A stretch of DNA of 64,000 nt from Phyto melanocephala. Lineage: Eukaryota > Arthropoda > Insecta > Diptera > Rhinophoridae. The translations under genes were made by a program, and so were the position numbers. Below are positions 12,764-25,426 of the stretch, piece by piece (position 1 is the first letter of the stretch; each line of letters opens with the position of its first letter). The notes under the pieces were generated by a model that saw only the letters and a program-made list of their open reading frames with translations, made no database searches and was not told where the DNA came from. The stretch spans positions 5,572,001-5,636,000 of the forward strand of contig OW799233.1 in NCBI GenBank assembly GCA_941918925.1, given 5' to 3'.

Positions 12764-13885
12764 ATCTAATATTTAATTAATTTAAACTTGTAAGTTCTTG
12801 GCTAAAGTTTAAAATGTACGTACGTAGGGTTATTTCACCATAAAGATTTTTCTAAAACTTTTACCACACCACCACTTTGCTCCCACCATAAAAGCACCAA
12901 AAATATAAAATTCAAGTTTTAAAGAAAACAAATTTTTTTATTCTATTTTTTTTAATACTAGAAATAAAGTTTCGCTTAAGATAGAAACAGAACGTGTACA
13001 TAAATAAAATGAAAAAAAAAAACATAAAAGTATAAATAAAAATATTAAAGATAATTTAGCAAAAGAATAGAAAAGTTTTTAAGAAAACAGCAGGAGGTTC
13101 TTTTATAAACCTAAAGTTGCATTAGCAGCAGCGAAAGTTGTAAAAATAACAGCAATGCCACCATCCAAATTATTCAATTTCCTAAATATAAATTTTATAA
13201 CTTTGCCATCAGGTCATTGTACAATGTATGTCTACATACTCACACAAAGGATATAATAGTATTAGTCATAATAATGGTTCACAAAGGTCTATGTCATTTA
13301 AATTGCTCTCTTACCCTTTTACTCCCACATATACATACATGTTTATTCAACTTGTTTGTTTATGTTTTATAATACTATTTATTTTATTTAACTCGTCTAT
13401 TCATTTTCCCTCTTCAGTATTTACATCTTACCAATGCTATTAAGGCTAAAAAAAAAACTCATACACACATGTGAACATATGTACGTGTTTGTATTCAGTT
13501 TAGTTCATGAAATATTTCTCTTTTTAATGTTTTTAAATTGTTGTTGTTTGTAAATATAAACATGAAAAATTATTCCAAAACTCTTAGCAATTTTTTCAAG
13601 TATTTCATCATGTGTGTACTTGAGTTTAAATTTAAATTCTAATGCAAACAAGCATCATAAGTAGAGATAAAAAACGAAAAGAGTATTTTTAAAATGAAAT
13701 TATTTAAAATTGTTAATAAGCATGCCCTCTATATAACAGTGGGCAAGAGAAAACAAAATTAAACGGAAATATTTTATAGAAAATTTAAAATAAATTTATT
13801 CTTAGTAATATATTCTTTTCGAATAAATTTGTGGTCTGATAGGAAAAGCCGATGTGTTTTAGATGATATCTTAAAAACAATAAAC
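12764..13885. other. AT-rich DNA without a recognisable gene
   Basis: A 71-codon plus-strand frame at 13228-13443 is hydrophobic and low-complexity and shows no conserved features. No other feature is seen. Confidence 0.55.
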
Positions 13886-13889
13886 GATT

Positions 13890-15130
13890 AATGGAAAAAA
13901 TATCGATTACAAAATTTCTTCAATAGATACTTCAGCTACTTGATCTTCTTACAAAAACTGCTCGATAAAAAAAGTTTTGTACAGATTATTTTTCGAGTTT
14001 TCAATAAAGAACATTTTTCGAAGCTTGAGTTTTTTTTATAGAAAATATTTCCAAAAAATTTTCTAAGAAAATTTTTCAAAAACTGGAATTTTCTTAACAA
14101 AATTTTCCGCTAACTTGAAATAATAAGACAAATAATATCGATAACTTTAATTTTTTACACAAACTCAAACGCAGTTTTTAACAAGCTCATAATTTTTTTC
14201 TCAATTACTTGAGTTATCGATTAAAAATTTTTCGATTATTAGAGTTTTCTGAAAAAATTTCGATAACTAAAATTATTAAAAAAAATTTCAATGATTTAAT
14301 TTTCTATAAAAAAAACTTTTGAAAAGCTTATATATTCTATAGAACCTTTTTCAATAACTTTATGTTTCTATACACATTTTTTCGATAATTAAAACAGATT
14401 TTGCTTCGAGCAATTGCAATTTTTATTTTAAGTCTTCCACAAAACTACCTCAATTTGCTAATCATGCGATAACTGAAAAATTCTATAGCAAATTGTTTCG
14501 ATAACAAGAATTTTCTATATAAGGAAATGTATTCGATAATCAAAAATTGTGTCTAAAACAATTTTCGAAAAAAGGAATTCTCTATAGAATTTAAAAACAT
14601 TGTTTGATTACTTATATGTTCTAAAGAAAATTATTCCATTAGCAAACAAAATTGATTTCAAATAGATTTTTTATAATACATTTCTTGCTAACTAGAACTT
14701 TCTAAACATATTTTGTCGGTAACTAGAATTTATTATAGAAAATTTTTTGATAACTGAAATTTTCTAAAGAAAAGTTTTCAATAAGTGAAGAAAGAAAATT
14801 CATTGATATCTGAAAGTTCCTAAAGAATATTTTTCCACAAAACAAATTTTCGAAAACTGGTATATTTTAAAGAAAATTTCCGACAGCTAAAAAATTTTTA
14901 AGGAACATTTTTCGATAACTAGAATTTTTTAAAGAAAATTTTTTAAGAATAAAAAAAAATCGCTAACTGAAACTATTAAAAAAAAACGTTTAAAAGCTGG
15001 AATTAAAAAAAATTTTTTTTGATAAATTGAATTTTGATAGAAAGTTTACCGATAACTAAAATTTGTTTACCATTTTGATTAATAATTTCTTTTTAAATAT
15101 TCGATAAAAAATTAACGATAATTTTAATAT
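13890..15130. repeat. degenerate ~30-bp minisatellite array
   Basis: The block is made of variants of a unit close to TTTTCGATAACT followed by AGAATTTTCTATAGAAAA. Clear neighbouring units begin at about 14230, 14258, 14287 and 14317, giving a period of 28-31 bp. Roughly 40 units fit the 1.2-kb block, though many are strongly decayed. The CGATAACT core recurs throughout. No reading frame is maintained. Confidence 0.65.
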
Positions 15131-16860
15131 ATTTTTTAGATTTTTCTTTTTAATAGTCTTATTCTAAACATTTTCCACTTTTCTTGAAATATTACTTCTG
15201 CTTTACAATTTTCTTCGAAAAACCGGTTTTTGCTGTGCTCCACACCATTTCTGGCATGTAATGCAAACCATCTTAATGAAATCATTATATTAAAAGCATT
15301 TTCAGCAAGCACTATCCAGTTAACACAAAATCATTATGAAATGATAAACAATTGCATGACGAGTAAAGTTAAAAAGAAAATGAAAGTTTTTCATTTTCGA
15401 AATATTCTCTTATCTTGTGTTTTTGCAAAATCTGAAATGAAATATGGAACAAACAAAAAAAATAGATGAGATTTTGCTACTACTGATTACGATGCTTATG
15501 CTGTTATTTATTTTTGAAATTTAAATGGATTAAAGGAAATCCTTAGAATTTGCATACATTTGCATTACAAAACAAACAAGAAGCCCTTTTCGTAGATAAA
15601 AATAAGACGAACATGAAAATAAATTAAATAAAAAAAAAAATCGTATTAAAATAAAAGAGGAGCCAAAAATTCACTTCACTGTTTGGTCGTTTGGCTTGTC
15701 TTTTTATGGTCTTGTTGTTGTGTAAACGGCAAAATGCGAACATTAGTTGTTTTTCTAGCGTTTCTGTTCTTGCACAAATTTTTCAATCAAGGACAATAGG
15801 ACAATTGCTTGCTGTCTTCAGAAACATATTTTCATACTTTCACTTTTCTTGTTAACATTTTTTTCTTTGTTTTTCTTCTTTTACTTCATTTCCAAAGTTT
15901 ATTTACTGTGAAATAATTTTGTTCCTTTTCTAGCAAAATTTAATTGAATTAGTGAAGCTGGTCAGAGTGCGAAAATATAAAAATAAAACAGAATAAATAT
16001 GCAGTGTTATTGTTAAAATATAAATCATTAGTATTGTTTTAATTCGTATAGCCCACATAAAGTTATTTAAAAAAAAAAATCACATCAATCGTGCAAGTGG
16101 ATTGACAGCAGTGTGTTTAAGCATAGTTGGTTGCAGTGTTTAGCCACAAGGCATGTTTGGGTGTTTCTGTATTGGTAGTGTGAGTAAAAAGCATCAGTTT
16201 CTGGTCATTCTTAGTTTTAATTTATTCTAATATTAATTTTTACATCTTTCTTCACTAAAAGTCGCTGAAAATATTTTTTTTTTTAATTTAAAAAAAAATG
16301 TCTATTATTGTTATTGAAGTAAAATATTATTTTTTAATTTTTTTTTTTAAAGGATAATTTTTTTTATAGTGACATATTAATAAATTCTATTTACATAAAA
16401 ATATTTCCTTTAAAATTTTTCTTTATCATTTTTATTCTGGTTTAATATTATCATCTGTGGTGGAATATTTTCAAAAAAGCATTATAGCAAGCACACATAT
16501 CACGGTGTTTATGACACTTAAGAATTCATTGTTCAGTGCTTATCACTTTGATAGACTTATAAATGAAAATTAAAGCAAAAGCTTTGCTTTCGATACTGCC
16601 AGCCGAGCGATGGATATATCTTTATCTAAGATAAAAATGAACTGTTCTTTGATAAGAACAAATTTTCTAATTCCATAAGTTGTAACATAAATAGTAGTTT
16701 CAAATTACATATGAGTATACCGATAAAAACAGCTCATGTTGAAATCATAGCTGGTCTTGAAAATGCATTCTATTATTATTCTACTCGCCAAATATCGCAA
16801 TAATTTTTTAAAATTCTTAAATGATTATAATTTTTCTTAATTTAAAAAAAAGTTTTAGAA
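15131..16860. other. non-coding DNA with one short dispersed repeat
   Basis: No gene recognised. At 16719-16760 the sequence ACCGATAAA...TGAAATCATAGCTGGT is repeated with few changes at 40629-40670. A TAGTGTGAGTAAAA string at 16178-16191 resembles a splice donor, but nothing supports an exon. Confidence 0.45.
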
Positions 16861-16863
16861 AGC

Positions 16864-18292
16864 TTAAAGGCTGGATTAGCCGACCGGAATGTAATGTTTC
16901 CTTAACGGAACGGAACAGCTGGTCGTTTTTGTTGTGTGTAAAACAGTTTGAGCAGTTATAGTAATGTTATGTGATGTAGCTGTAACGTCCGAACCTGTTA
17001 AAAATAGAAAATCATTACGTTTCTACGTGACATTTATTAAGAGTGTGTCAACTTTTTGATTTTTGAACTCACTTAAATGGAAAATTCTTCGTTAAAAACA
17101 AACAAAAAACTAATATATAAAAAATTTTCTAAAAAATCGGAATTATATACATATGTATGTATATATAAATTAAGTGTGTACATATTATTATTATTATTTC
17201 ATAATGAAAATGGGCAATCAATTTTTTTAACTACAAAAAGTTTTTAGCCATGACTAAATTGTAAATACGAGCGATCAAATTTTATTTAAAGGATTTTATA
17301 TTTCTTTTACATTTGTTTAAAATAATTGATCTACAATTTTCTATATTTACTTGTTAAATCAAGAAAAAAAATGTTTGATTTTTAATAAAAAATTAAAATT
17401 ATGTATATATTTTTTCTTTTATGTACATAAATCAAACTGCTGTAACACGGGCTTATACAATTACCCCTAAACGCTACAATTGGTTATAAACCTTGTTTAT
17501 ATTGTACAACAAAAAACACGCATAATAAATATGATTCCAAATAATTAATATTTACCTTCTTTATGTATATTTCAAACAAAAAATATAATTACATAATATA
17601 ACGTTTACGCACGGGGTAATTTTCAATCTATTATAATCACGCATGCTCACAAAGAACATTTCTTAATCACGCACATTCTCTCATTATTTTTTTCTCGAGC
17701 GCTTATGAAAAGTTATCTTTGATAAACAAAGATACCAAATTTTTTTCGGTTTGAACCACACCTTTTTAACATTTGATCCTAAGTTTTGCGAGATTTATCA
17801 ATCACGCATAGTCATGCTTGATTAATTTTTCATCTAATCACGACCACGTGTGACATAAAAAATTATGTCATGCATACACATCCACTTAAACCTTACAATT
17901 TATTTTAAAACTGGTAGTAATCGTACAACAAATCGCAACACTCCCATAAAAATAAAATTTATAAAATAGCTTTTGCTTGCTATGTTTTGCAAAATATTTA
18001 AAGCAAGGTTTTATATAATATACGTTATATATAAAATATATAAACGTCTATATTAAAAATACTATTCAAGAAACTTTAAAAGCCGCATTTAAATATCTTA
18101 AGCTGTTTTAGAAATATCGTTGTAAAACGTTTCCATAAATTCTAAAGCACCGTGTTGACAACACCTTTAGTTTTGGTTGCTTATGTACAAATCATATGGT
18201 ACGTTTTTAAAGTTTCTATAACTGCACTAAAGTCGTACGGTAAGTAAACGATGCGGTTACATTCCATCAATAGTCGGCTAACCAAGCCTTAA
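16864..18292. mobile_element. TTAA-flanked element with inverted termini
   Basis: The left end (after TTAA at 16864-16867) reads AGGCTGGATTAGCCGAC. The right end, just before TTAA at 18289-18292, is the inverse of GGCTTGGTTAGCCGAC, and both continue into GGAATGTAA further in. A second internal match (GCAGTTATAG near 16950, inverse near 18215) suggests that the termini extend ~100 bp in decayed form. Length is about 1.43 kb. TTAA at both outer edges is the target duplication of piggyBac-type elements, and a piggyBac-like relic lies 500 bp away, so this may be a non-autonomous relative. The interior has no transposase frame. Confidence 0.5.
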
Positions 18293-18745
18293 TAATAGGA
18301 ACACTAACTTTAGCCACAAATGATTTGCAATAAATATAAAATAAAAAGGTCAAATAGTTAATATTAATTTATAATTATAACACTAAACAATTTCATATTA
18401 AATATTTTCAATAAACCCTAGTCCTTATACCCGAGTACAGGTGTGGCCATTGACACTTCTGAGTAATGCACCTTCTAAACAGCTTATGCTTTTTTACTGA
18501 AACTTTAGATCTAAGAAAATGGATGAAGTCTGCGTTAACTGACACCTCAATTATTATCCTAGATTAAGTCTTTGAGGAGCTATGAGCTTCTAAAGTCGAG
18601 ACCCCCCAAGAACGTATACCCAAGTACAGATGTGGCCACTAATACAATTGTATTAATTGTCTATACAAATTAAAGAATGTTTGTTTTTTTATGTGAATTT
18701 ATGTTTTGATTTTATTTTTTATTACTTAAATTAAAGTTTTGTCGC
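18293..18745. repeat. 24-bp direct repeat pair in unassigned DNA
   Basis: TATACCCGAGTACAGGTGTG at 18426-18445 and its continuation GCCA recur at 18615-18638 with two G-to-A differences. The segment between them contains no recognised gene. Confidence 0.4.
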
Positions 18746-18749
18746 CATT

Positions 18750-19300
18750 ATTGCAATTTTCGCATACATACATAACCTCTTGAATGTTGCACACATGATG
18801 GCCGTTTACAATTAAAACATATGTTACGAGTACGTCTTTTGTGCTCGTCGGGAATATAATACAAAAAGCAGCTTCAAACTTGGATTTTTTCCCCGCACAC
18901 TTGACGCTGCAGACGATAAAGATGACGCGTCAACTCTTTCTTGCATGGCCGTACTTACAAAACTCGATATGCCAAGTTTCGTTTTGGAGTTGCGCATTAC
19001 CTGAACCTTGACTGACCGACTTTCAATGACTAGCATACATAGCTCCTTGGTTATAAATTATAGTTCATCCAGGTCCACAACTCGGAGATTGGAGCAGCTT
19101 TGTCAGTTTTTTGGTGAATTTCTCTTTTGTTTAAATCATTTGTTCAATATCCGAATATGTAACTTCGATTGCAAGTTTTTCATGTTCTTCTTTGATATTT
19201 TCAGTGCCCGGATTTATATCGTCCACTAAAATGTCGTCAAAAAGTCTTTGGACATACTATTTTCTACCGGCACTAGACAATCTGTTATTTTCATTACGTT
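18750..19300 (-). pseudogene. piggyBac-like transposase C-terminal relic
   Basis: On the minus strand, codons at about 18755-18850 read KRRTRNICFNCKRPSCVQHS and then RGYVC, a Cys/His-rich run like the cysteine-rich tail that ends piggyBac-family transposases and binds DNA. Upstream in a shifted frame, ELCMLVIESRSVKVQVMRNS and KTKLGIS resemble the 'EL..P.I..R' segment before that tail. Stops and frameshifts separate the segments, and the DDD catalytic core is not visible. The upstream boundary is cut by the MITE-like element starting near 19325. The assignment comes from the zinc-binding pattern and local context. Another transposase with a terminal zinc knuckle is possible. Confidence 0.45.
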
Positions 19301-19324
19301 TGTATTATTTTTTATAAACATATG

Positions 19325-19856
19325 CAAGGCGAATTTAATATCAGGTGATATCATCCCTGCAACAAACACAAAAAGGCCAAGAGAATGTCAAAACACAAAA
19401 AAACAAATTTTTTGTTTACTTTTAATTAAAATTTTATTTTTATAAATTTACGCGAAAATTTAAACAAAAAATAAGTATTTTTAATTTATAACATGAATTT
19501 GTGCCAGTGTATATCACATATTTGTGTTTTATATCACCTTTTTCACAATTTTCACAACTTTAAATCACTTGAACAAACACAACGGAAATTTTGTATTTTT
19601 TGAATTAAAAACAATACAAATGTTGTTTATTCAACTTATAAAATGTGTTTTACTTATTTTCCAATAAGTTATTGCACAAATATTAGTATTTTTTATATTT
19701 TTTCACACAAATTTTACCACTTTTATAAAAATTTTCAATCAACGCACATAAAAATTATTTAAATGTAAACAAACTTTGACATTGTGCCGTAAAAATAAAA
19801 CTAGCAAAAAACAATCAGCTGGCTTCTCAACATCACCTAATATTGAATTCGCCTTG
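19325..19856. mobile_element. MITE-like element with ~25-bp inverted termini
   Basis: CAAGGCGAATTTAATATCAG at 19325-19344 plus GTGAT is matched in inverse orientation by the right end (ATCACCTAATATTGAATTCG, then CCTTG to 19856), with two or three mismatches. The flanks AACATATG and TACATATG could be an 8-bp target duplication with one change, as for hAT- or P-like elements. The interior is AT-rich, without a coding frame. It appears to have inserted next to or into the piggyBac-like relic. Confidence 0.55.
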
Positions 19857-22800
19857 TACATATGTGTATATTGTCTCGAAGGCAGTTGAAAGTTTCTTTT
19901 GCCATCAATTTTTTATTTTTATTATTTTCACAAAAATATACTTTAAAAACCAACTTTTCCAACAATAAAAATTCTTAAATGCTTTCGACAGTTAGAAGTA
20001 GGCAAATACAAATTTTTGCTTGTAAGGATTTGGTGTTGAAAAGTTCCTATAAATTCGAACACATTTTGTAACGATTTTTTGGCTGTAAAAAATTACATAT
20101 TTTTTTAATAAATAAATAAAAGTAATGCTATTGTACGCAAACTTATTATAACCAGTCAAAATTTTAATTAATATCTTAAAGTACAAATTGTATGAATAAA
20201 AGAATTTTTTGCTAATAAAAAATAAGGAAAAATGCAAATAATTGTTACTGGCCACACATGTACTTGGGTATGCGTTTACGTAATAAAAGTTGGGCATAAG
20301 GGCTAGGGTAAATAATCTTTTGATATTAAAATTTGTTTGGAAAAAGTGTAAGTAATTTCTTTTTATATTTTTTTCCAAATATTTTATTTTCCTTTGGGGT
20401 GTAGCTTTGCTCCAAATTATAATAAAATTTTTTTATAGTGAACTTCAAGGCACATTTATTCATCAAGTAGTATTGTTTCATCAGCTGATTATTTTTTTCT
20501 TCACTTATTTTATATTTCAACTGTCAAAGTCTATAGATAAAGAACAAATTTCTCCTCTCTTATTTATTTCAAATGTCAAAATTTATATATAAAAAATATA
20601 AACAAATTAATTCTCTCCGAACTGTAATTACCTGATGAATTGAGTGAACTTTAGACTTTACTTTGTAAATAGTGAGTCAGAAAAATCCTAAACACACTAT
20701 TTCCTTATATTTAAACTTATCCCTGGTCTAGAAATTTTTTTTTTTAATAACGCTGGTTTTTAAAAATATGTCAAAAATTACCTTTTTGAATTCGATTAAC
20801 TTGGACAGCAAAAATATATGTAATGAAAAAACTTGTTAAAACTTTTTAAAATAATCCAATATTAACCATAAAAAAAATTTCACAAAGTTTAAAGTTTCAT
20901 CCTTACACTGTTTCAAAATCCATTAAACATTATAAGGTGGACCAAAACATTGAAATAAAACCTATGTATATCAGGCAAAAAATTAAGTCTAATTGGTAAG
21001 GCACAAGAAACCGAATATCTCATTTGAAAACCAAAGAATACTTCTATCAAAAAAGCATCTCGTAAAGTTAACTACTCTGATACTTTGTGTTCAGAGCCAA
21101 AGCTAAAACTTGGTTAAAGTCGTATAAAGTCCAGAAAGGTCTAGATTACAATGCGATTAAAAACTTTGAAGCATAAGAATGAAAAAGAAAAATGGAATTA
21201 AAATTAAATATAAAAAAATACTCCTGTTATGTGATGGATTATAAAACTTGTTCATTGGCAGACTTTTTACAACTTTCGGTTCAAGATTTCTATGAGGCTG
21301 ATGAATGAAGTTATGTTAAACCGACCAAAAAAAAAAACAAACAAAATCTTACAAAAAGTTATTTGTGTGGCAAACGAAATCAATCATTTGTGACGTCATG
21401 CACGATAAACACAACAATGTATATAACAGAGTGTCTGCAAAAACGGCTTTTGTATTTTTTAAAACAAACCAGATTGCCTTCATATTCCTGTCTCGATTTG
21501 GCATCATGTTACTATGGAAAAAAGGATTCTTAAAATATTTTTTAATATGTTAAATACGAAATTTAGTTAATGAATTCCGTTAAATTTTAAACACTAAAAG
21601 TGAATTATAATTTTTTTCTTTTAAACAAGAAACCATACGTAGATTTGCAGTTTATTTTGTGTCTCGTGTGAAATGTGTAAAAATTAGTGAAATCTGTGCA
21701 ACCATTCTTGGGTGATGCCACGCACAAAGAACAACATTTGAGTTTTATTCAAATTTATGTTACCGACCTTTTTGGCCCAGTAAGTTTACCGACTAGCCTG
21801 TTTGTGGCGTAAGCTGAGGTAGATTCCAGCCCTCTCTCTTGTCCAGCATTCGCTCAGAACACAAACGGAAAACAAAGCAAAAACCGTTACATCAAATACT
21901 ACAACAAACTCCACTACACGAAGTGTGTCAGGTATTTACTCTCGTGTTACCGAAAATATATTGTTCTCTAAATAATATCTTGTTCCCCTTAATCTACATA
22001 TACTTTTTATAATTTTTATTTACTTGTTAACCATCTCGCAAAAGAATTTCTATTGAATTATCTTTTGTTTTTGCCTAAAGACAGAGGTATGCCAAATTAA
22101 ATAAATATATATTTGAGAGTACGTACGTTTATAAAATATTTGCTTAAATTAAATAACTAAAGGATTATCATTTCCATAAGATATTTCCGAGAAATTCTTT
22201 CTGTATAAAAAATATCAATAAACTTAGCAGACTTTTGCTAAATGCTCCCTTCATATTGTTAAATCTACCATTTAGAGGAAATATTTGTTCTTTTAAATTA
22301 TCTTTATATGATTGCTTTTAACCAAAACATTTGACCAAAAATTGTTAACCTTTATATCATTGACCTTTTCCTTCAGCCAAACAATTATTGTATTCACTGA
22401 AGAAACCTAAAAAGAAACATATTCTCAGTATACATAACAATAGTTCACAACATGTGGGCAAACAAATGGGTAGTCACTAAAATCTCCAAATATTGCAACC
22501 CAATATTTTGGTCAAATTAAATGACGATAAAAGCATCAACATCATCATCATCATCGGTCACATCATAAACTTTCCCTTTAACTCATACTGCAACTTACAA
22601 CTTGATGTGCTGTATGTTATCCTGAGGGACTGGCCATATGGGATTATAAATACTCCCAGAAAGCTACACACAATGACCATTATTAAGTTTGGCCACAAAA
22701 ATATCTTTGATAAAAACATAAACTTAAATCTTAATTGTACTTGTGTGGCATTTATATAGAAACAAATCAAACACCCACTAAGTAAAACCAGTTGCTAGCA

Positions 22801-24748
22801 TTGCCAACCTAAAAATGTATTCTTGTTTTCTTTTTTGTTTTTCTGGTGATTTAATAAGAATATTAAGTTTAAGCCTAAAAAAATGTGTAGAAAATTCTAT
22901 TATTTAAACCGTAACATGATGCTAAAATTTCAACAACAAAAAAAACAAGGGACCGTAAATAAATATTTAAGGGCTACTTTGGTAAAATGGATCTAACAAG
23001 AGCGAGAATGTGTGTAAGAAAGATTGAAGTGAACATACTGAGACAAAAAAAATAGAAGGAAGGAAACACTAGAAATATAAATAAAAGAAGGCCAACACAC
23101 ATAACTTTACTCGTGTATTCATATACAGGCAGAAAAGTACATTGCAAGCTGATGTATAGACTATTGAAAAGGGTTCAAATTTAAAGGTCAGTGGACAACA
23201 TGACAACAGACATTCAAAAAACAAGACCGTATTTAATGAATTAAGCTTACGAGGTATGTCTAAGACATTCAAAGAAATTAAAAAGTTAAAAACTTTTACC
23301 TGGTGGTGATAAATTTTTAATACCTTGCAACAACTTCAAGGTACTTTTTTACGCTTTTTTATGTTTTGTTTTTTAATTTCTGTTAATTTGTATTTTTCTT
23401 CTAAAAGAGGTTATCAAAACTTTGTTTGTCAAATAAGCAATTAGTCCAAAAAATTTAACTAGAAATTTTCTTTAGGATTAGAATTTACTCTGAAAATTTT
23501 TATAACTTTAAATGGGTTCAGTATAAGTTTTTCGAAAAATTTTTAATGTTTAAATATATTGATTAAGACTATTGGGGAAAAATTTACGTAATTTTGTATG
23601 AAACATAAAAAAATTCCTTTGTCAATCATAAATGATTGCAAGAGAATAAGAAAATTTTTTATATAATTTTTCTTTTCAGATAGCAAGACACACTGATTAA
23701 GATGTAAACAGTGGCAAATTCTACTGAATTCGTTTAATCGTAAAAATGTCAAACTTCATATACAAAAAATATCTTAAGGTGAATTTATCTATTTTTTATA
23801 TATATAGAGTTTGATTTACTCACACTAAAGCAAAAACTATCATATCGGCAGCTGCATTTAGATCGTAAAAATATTTTTTTTTATTTTTTAACAACTTCGT
23901 ACTCAGTACAAAACGCGAACGCTTAAAAAATTTTTTAACTTGCTACAGTACCAGGCAACCATTATGACCCATTGTGAGCATCTGAGTAATGTAAGGTTAT
24001 GCATCACAAGCAAATAATGCTCGACTTAGTCGCCTTGAACAAGAACGAAACAAGACAAATTTATATTTGTTTACTTGTCAACATGCTGCTAGACTTTACC
24101 CGAACATCCTTACAGCGTATTCTAACAGCTGTTTTGAGTACGTTTCTATAAAAAAATCACAGTGACCACAATGTTCAAAATATATAATTTTGCATGCCAA
24201 AAAAAAATAACTCATTGTCAGCAGTGGAGTATGATAAAGGTATAAACAGGTTGCGCCACCAGTTACGTCTTCTTGTATTAATTCAACAAATTGTTTGTTT
24301 ATATTAACAATTAAAACTCAACTTGGACACCATGCTTCGAGGAGTTGTGCGCAGAAAGCAATAAGTTTCTTAGCTGTTTAGTAACGAGTAATCTGAACCA
24401 AATTTTAGATTAATAAAGTAAAAGTATGGTTAGGCTCGAATCTTGTTCATTTGAGCCATTTAAACTTGCTTAAGTACACGTGGTGTGGAGAATAAAGTTT
24501 GTTATGCAGTGATGCAATGATGCAGTAAATAGGGACAAATAACGTACTATTGTTAATAATTTTGATCAAGCGTATCAAATATCAAACAATAAAATGTTTA
24601 AATATTAGGAATTTTTTAATTTAATTATAATCCCAACCTCGGAGGTATTACACCAATTTTATACGCGAACAGACAGTAGACAGCTTCGGACTGATATAGA
24701 AAAAAACACAAGTCGGTAAAGTTATTGTAAATATTTAGATACTACCTT
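19857..24748. other. AT-rich DNA without a recognisable gene
   Basis: Long low-complexity stretch. The 128-codon minus-strand frame at 19992-20378 is AT-driven (Phe, Tyr, Asn, Lys, Ile) and not credible. A GC-richer patch at about 21700-21930 (for example GGCGTAAGCTGAGGTAG) could be an exon, UTR or LTR fragment, but I see no frame or paired terminus. No RNA gene was found. Confidence 0.5.
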
Positions 24749-24920
24749 TTAGTGTGGCCCAAATTTGGCTTTTGTGCGGTGACGAAAGGAAATAGTGAGC
24801 TCATTATAGTTTTGTACCTGACAGTTAATCGTAAATCCCACAGTGGGGAGTCCTTGTTTTTTTCTGGATGACTTACAAAGACAAGACGAAGGGCATGGTA
24901 TGAATAGTGTAGGATTATCC

Positions 24921-25426
24921 AACGATGGAGTGATCTGGGAATAAAGGTAAGTGAGAAAATCTAAGCTGTAGGGGCAAATCAGACAATAAATGGCCGTAGA
25001 TTTGCCATGGTTAGGGGTGGGCAGGCCAATGCAGCATTCCACCAGCTGCAGGCTAAGAAGTTAAATATCAAAGCGTAGCCATAAGAGAACCATGGGACAT
25101 AAAACTAAGGGTTGAGGTTTTTTTTGTTTTTGCTTACTTTTTTCGCTCAGTGTCTTGTCCATCAAGCCATCCACAAGACACTGAGCAAAAAAAAAATAAC
25201 TAAAATAAAAAAAAATTCAACCCTCAATTTTGTGTCCCATGGTTCTCTTATGGCTACGCTTTGATATTTAACTTCCTAGCCCGCAGCTGGTGGAATGCTG
25301 CAATGGCCTGCCCACCCCTAACCATGGCAAATCTACGGCCATTTATTGTCTGATTTGCCCCTACTTGTATTTACCCCTACAGCTTAGATTTTCTCACTTA
25401 CCTTTATTTTAGTCTACTCCATCGTT
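24921..25426. mobile_element. foldback palindrome with ~240-bp arms
   Basis: The left arm 24921-25158 begins AACGATGGAG and ends GCTCAGTGTCTTGT. The right arm 25173-25426 is its near-perfect inverse, beginning ACAAGACACTGAGC and ending CTCCATCGTT. They are separated by a 14-bp loop. The right arm holds a small extra duplication (GGGGTAAATACAAGTAGGGG on its inverse strand, near 25360-25377), explaining its greater length. Pairing is broken mainly in poly-A/T runs near the loop. The arms show no open frame of known type: a 97-codon minus frame at 24749-25042 runs through the left arm but matches nothing. This is the form of a foldback or long-hairpin MITE. If transcribed it would give a long dsRNA stem. 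Confidence 0.8.

Noticed and set aside
13890..15130. CRISPR-like array
   Set aside because: The repeats are contiguous and degenerate without spacers, and the DNA is clearly animal.
19992..20378. 128-codon minus-strand open frame
   Set aside because: Composition is Phe/Tyr/Asn/Lys/Ile as expected from random AT-rich DNA; no motif, no ATG-context or splice support.
21700..21930. 5' UTR exon or solo LTR
   Set aside because: Less AT-rich, but no paired termini, no open frame and no clear splice or promoter signals.
22493..22770. Overlapping frames on both strands
   Set aside because: No conserved pattern; overlapping antisense frames in AT-rich DNA are common by chance.
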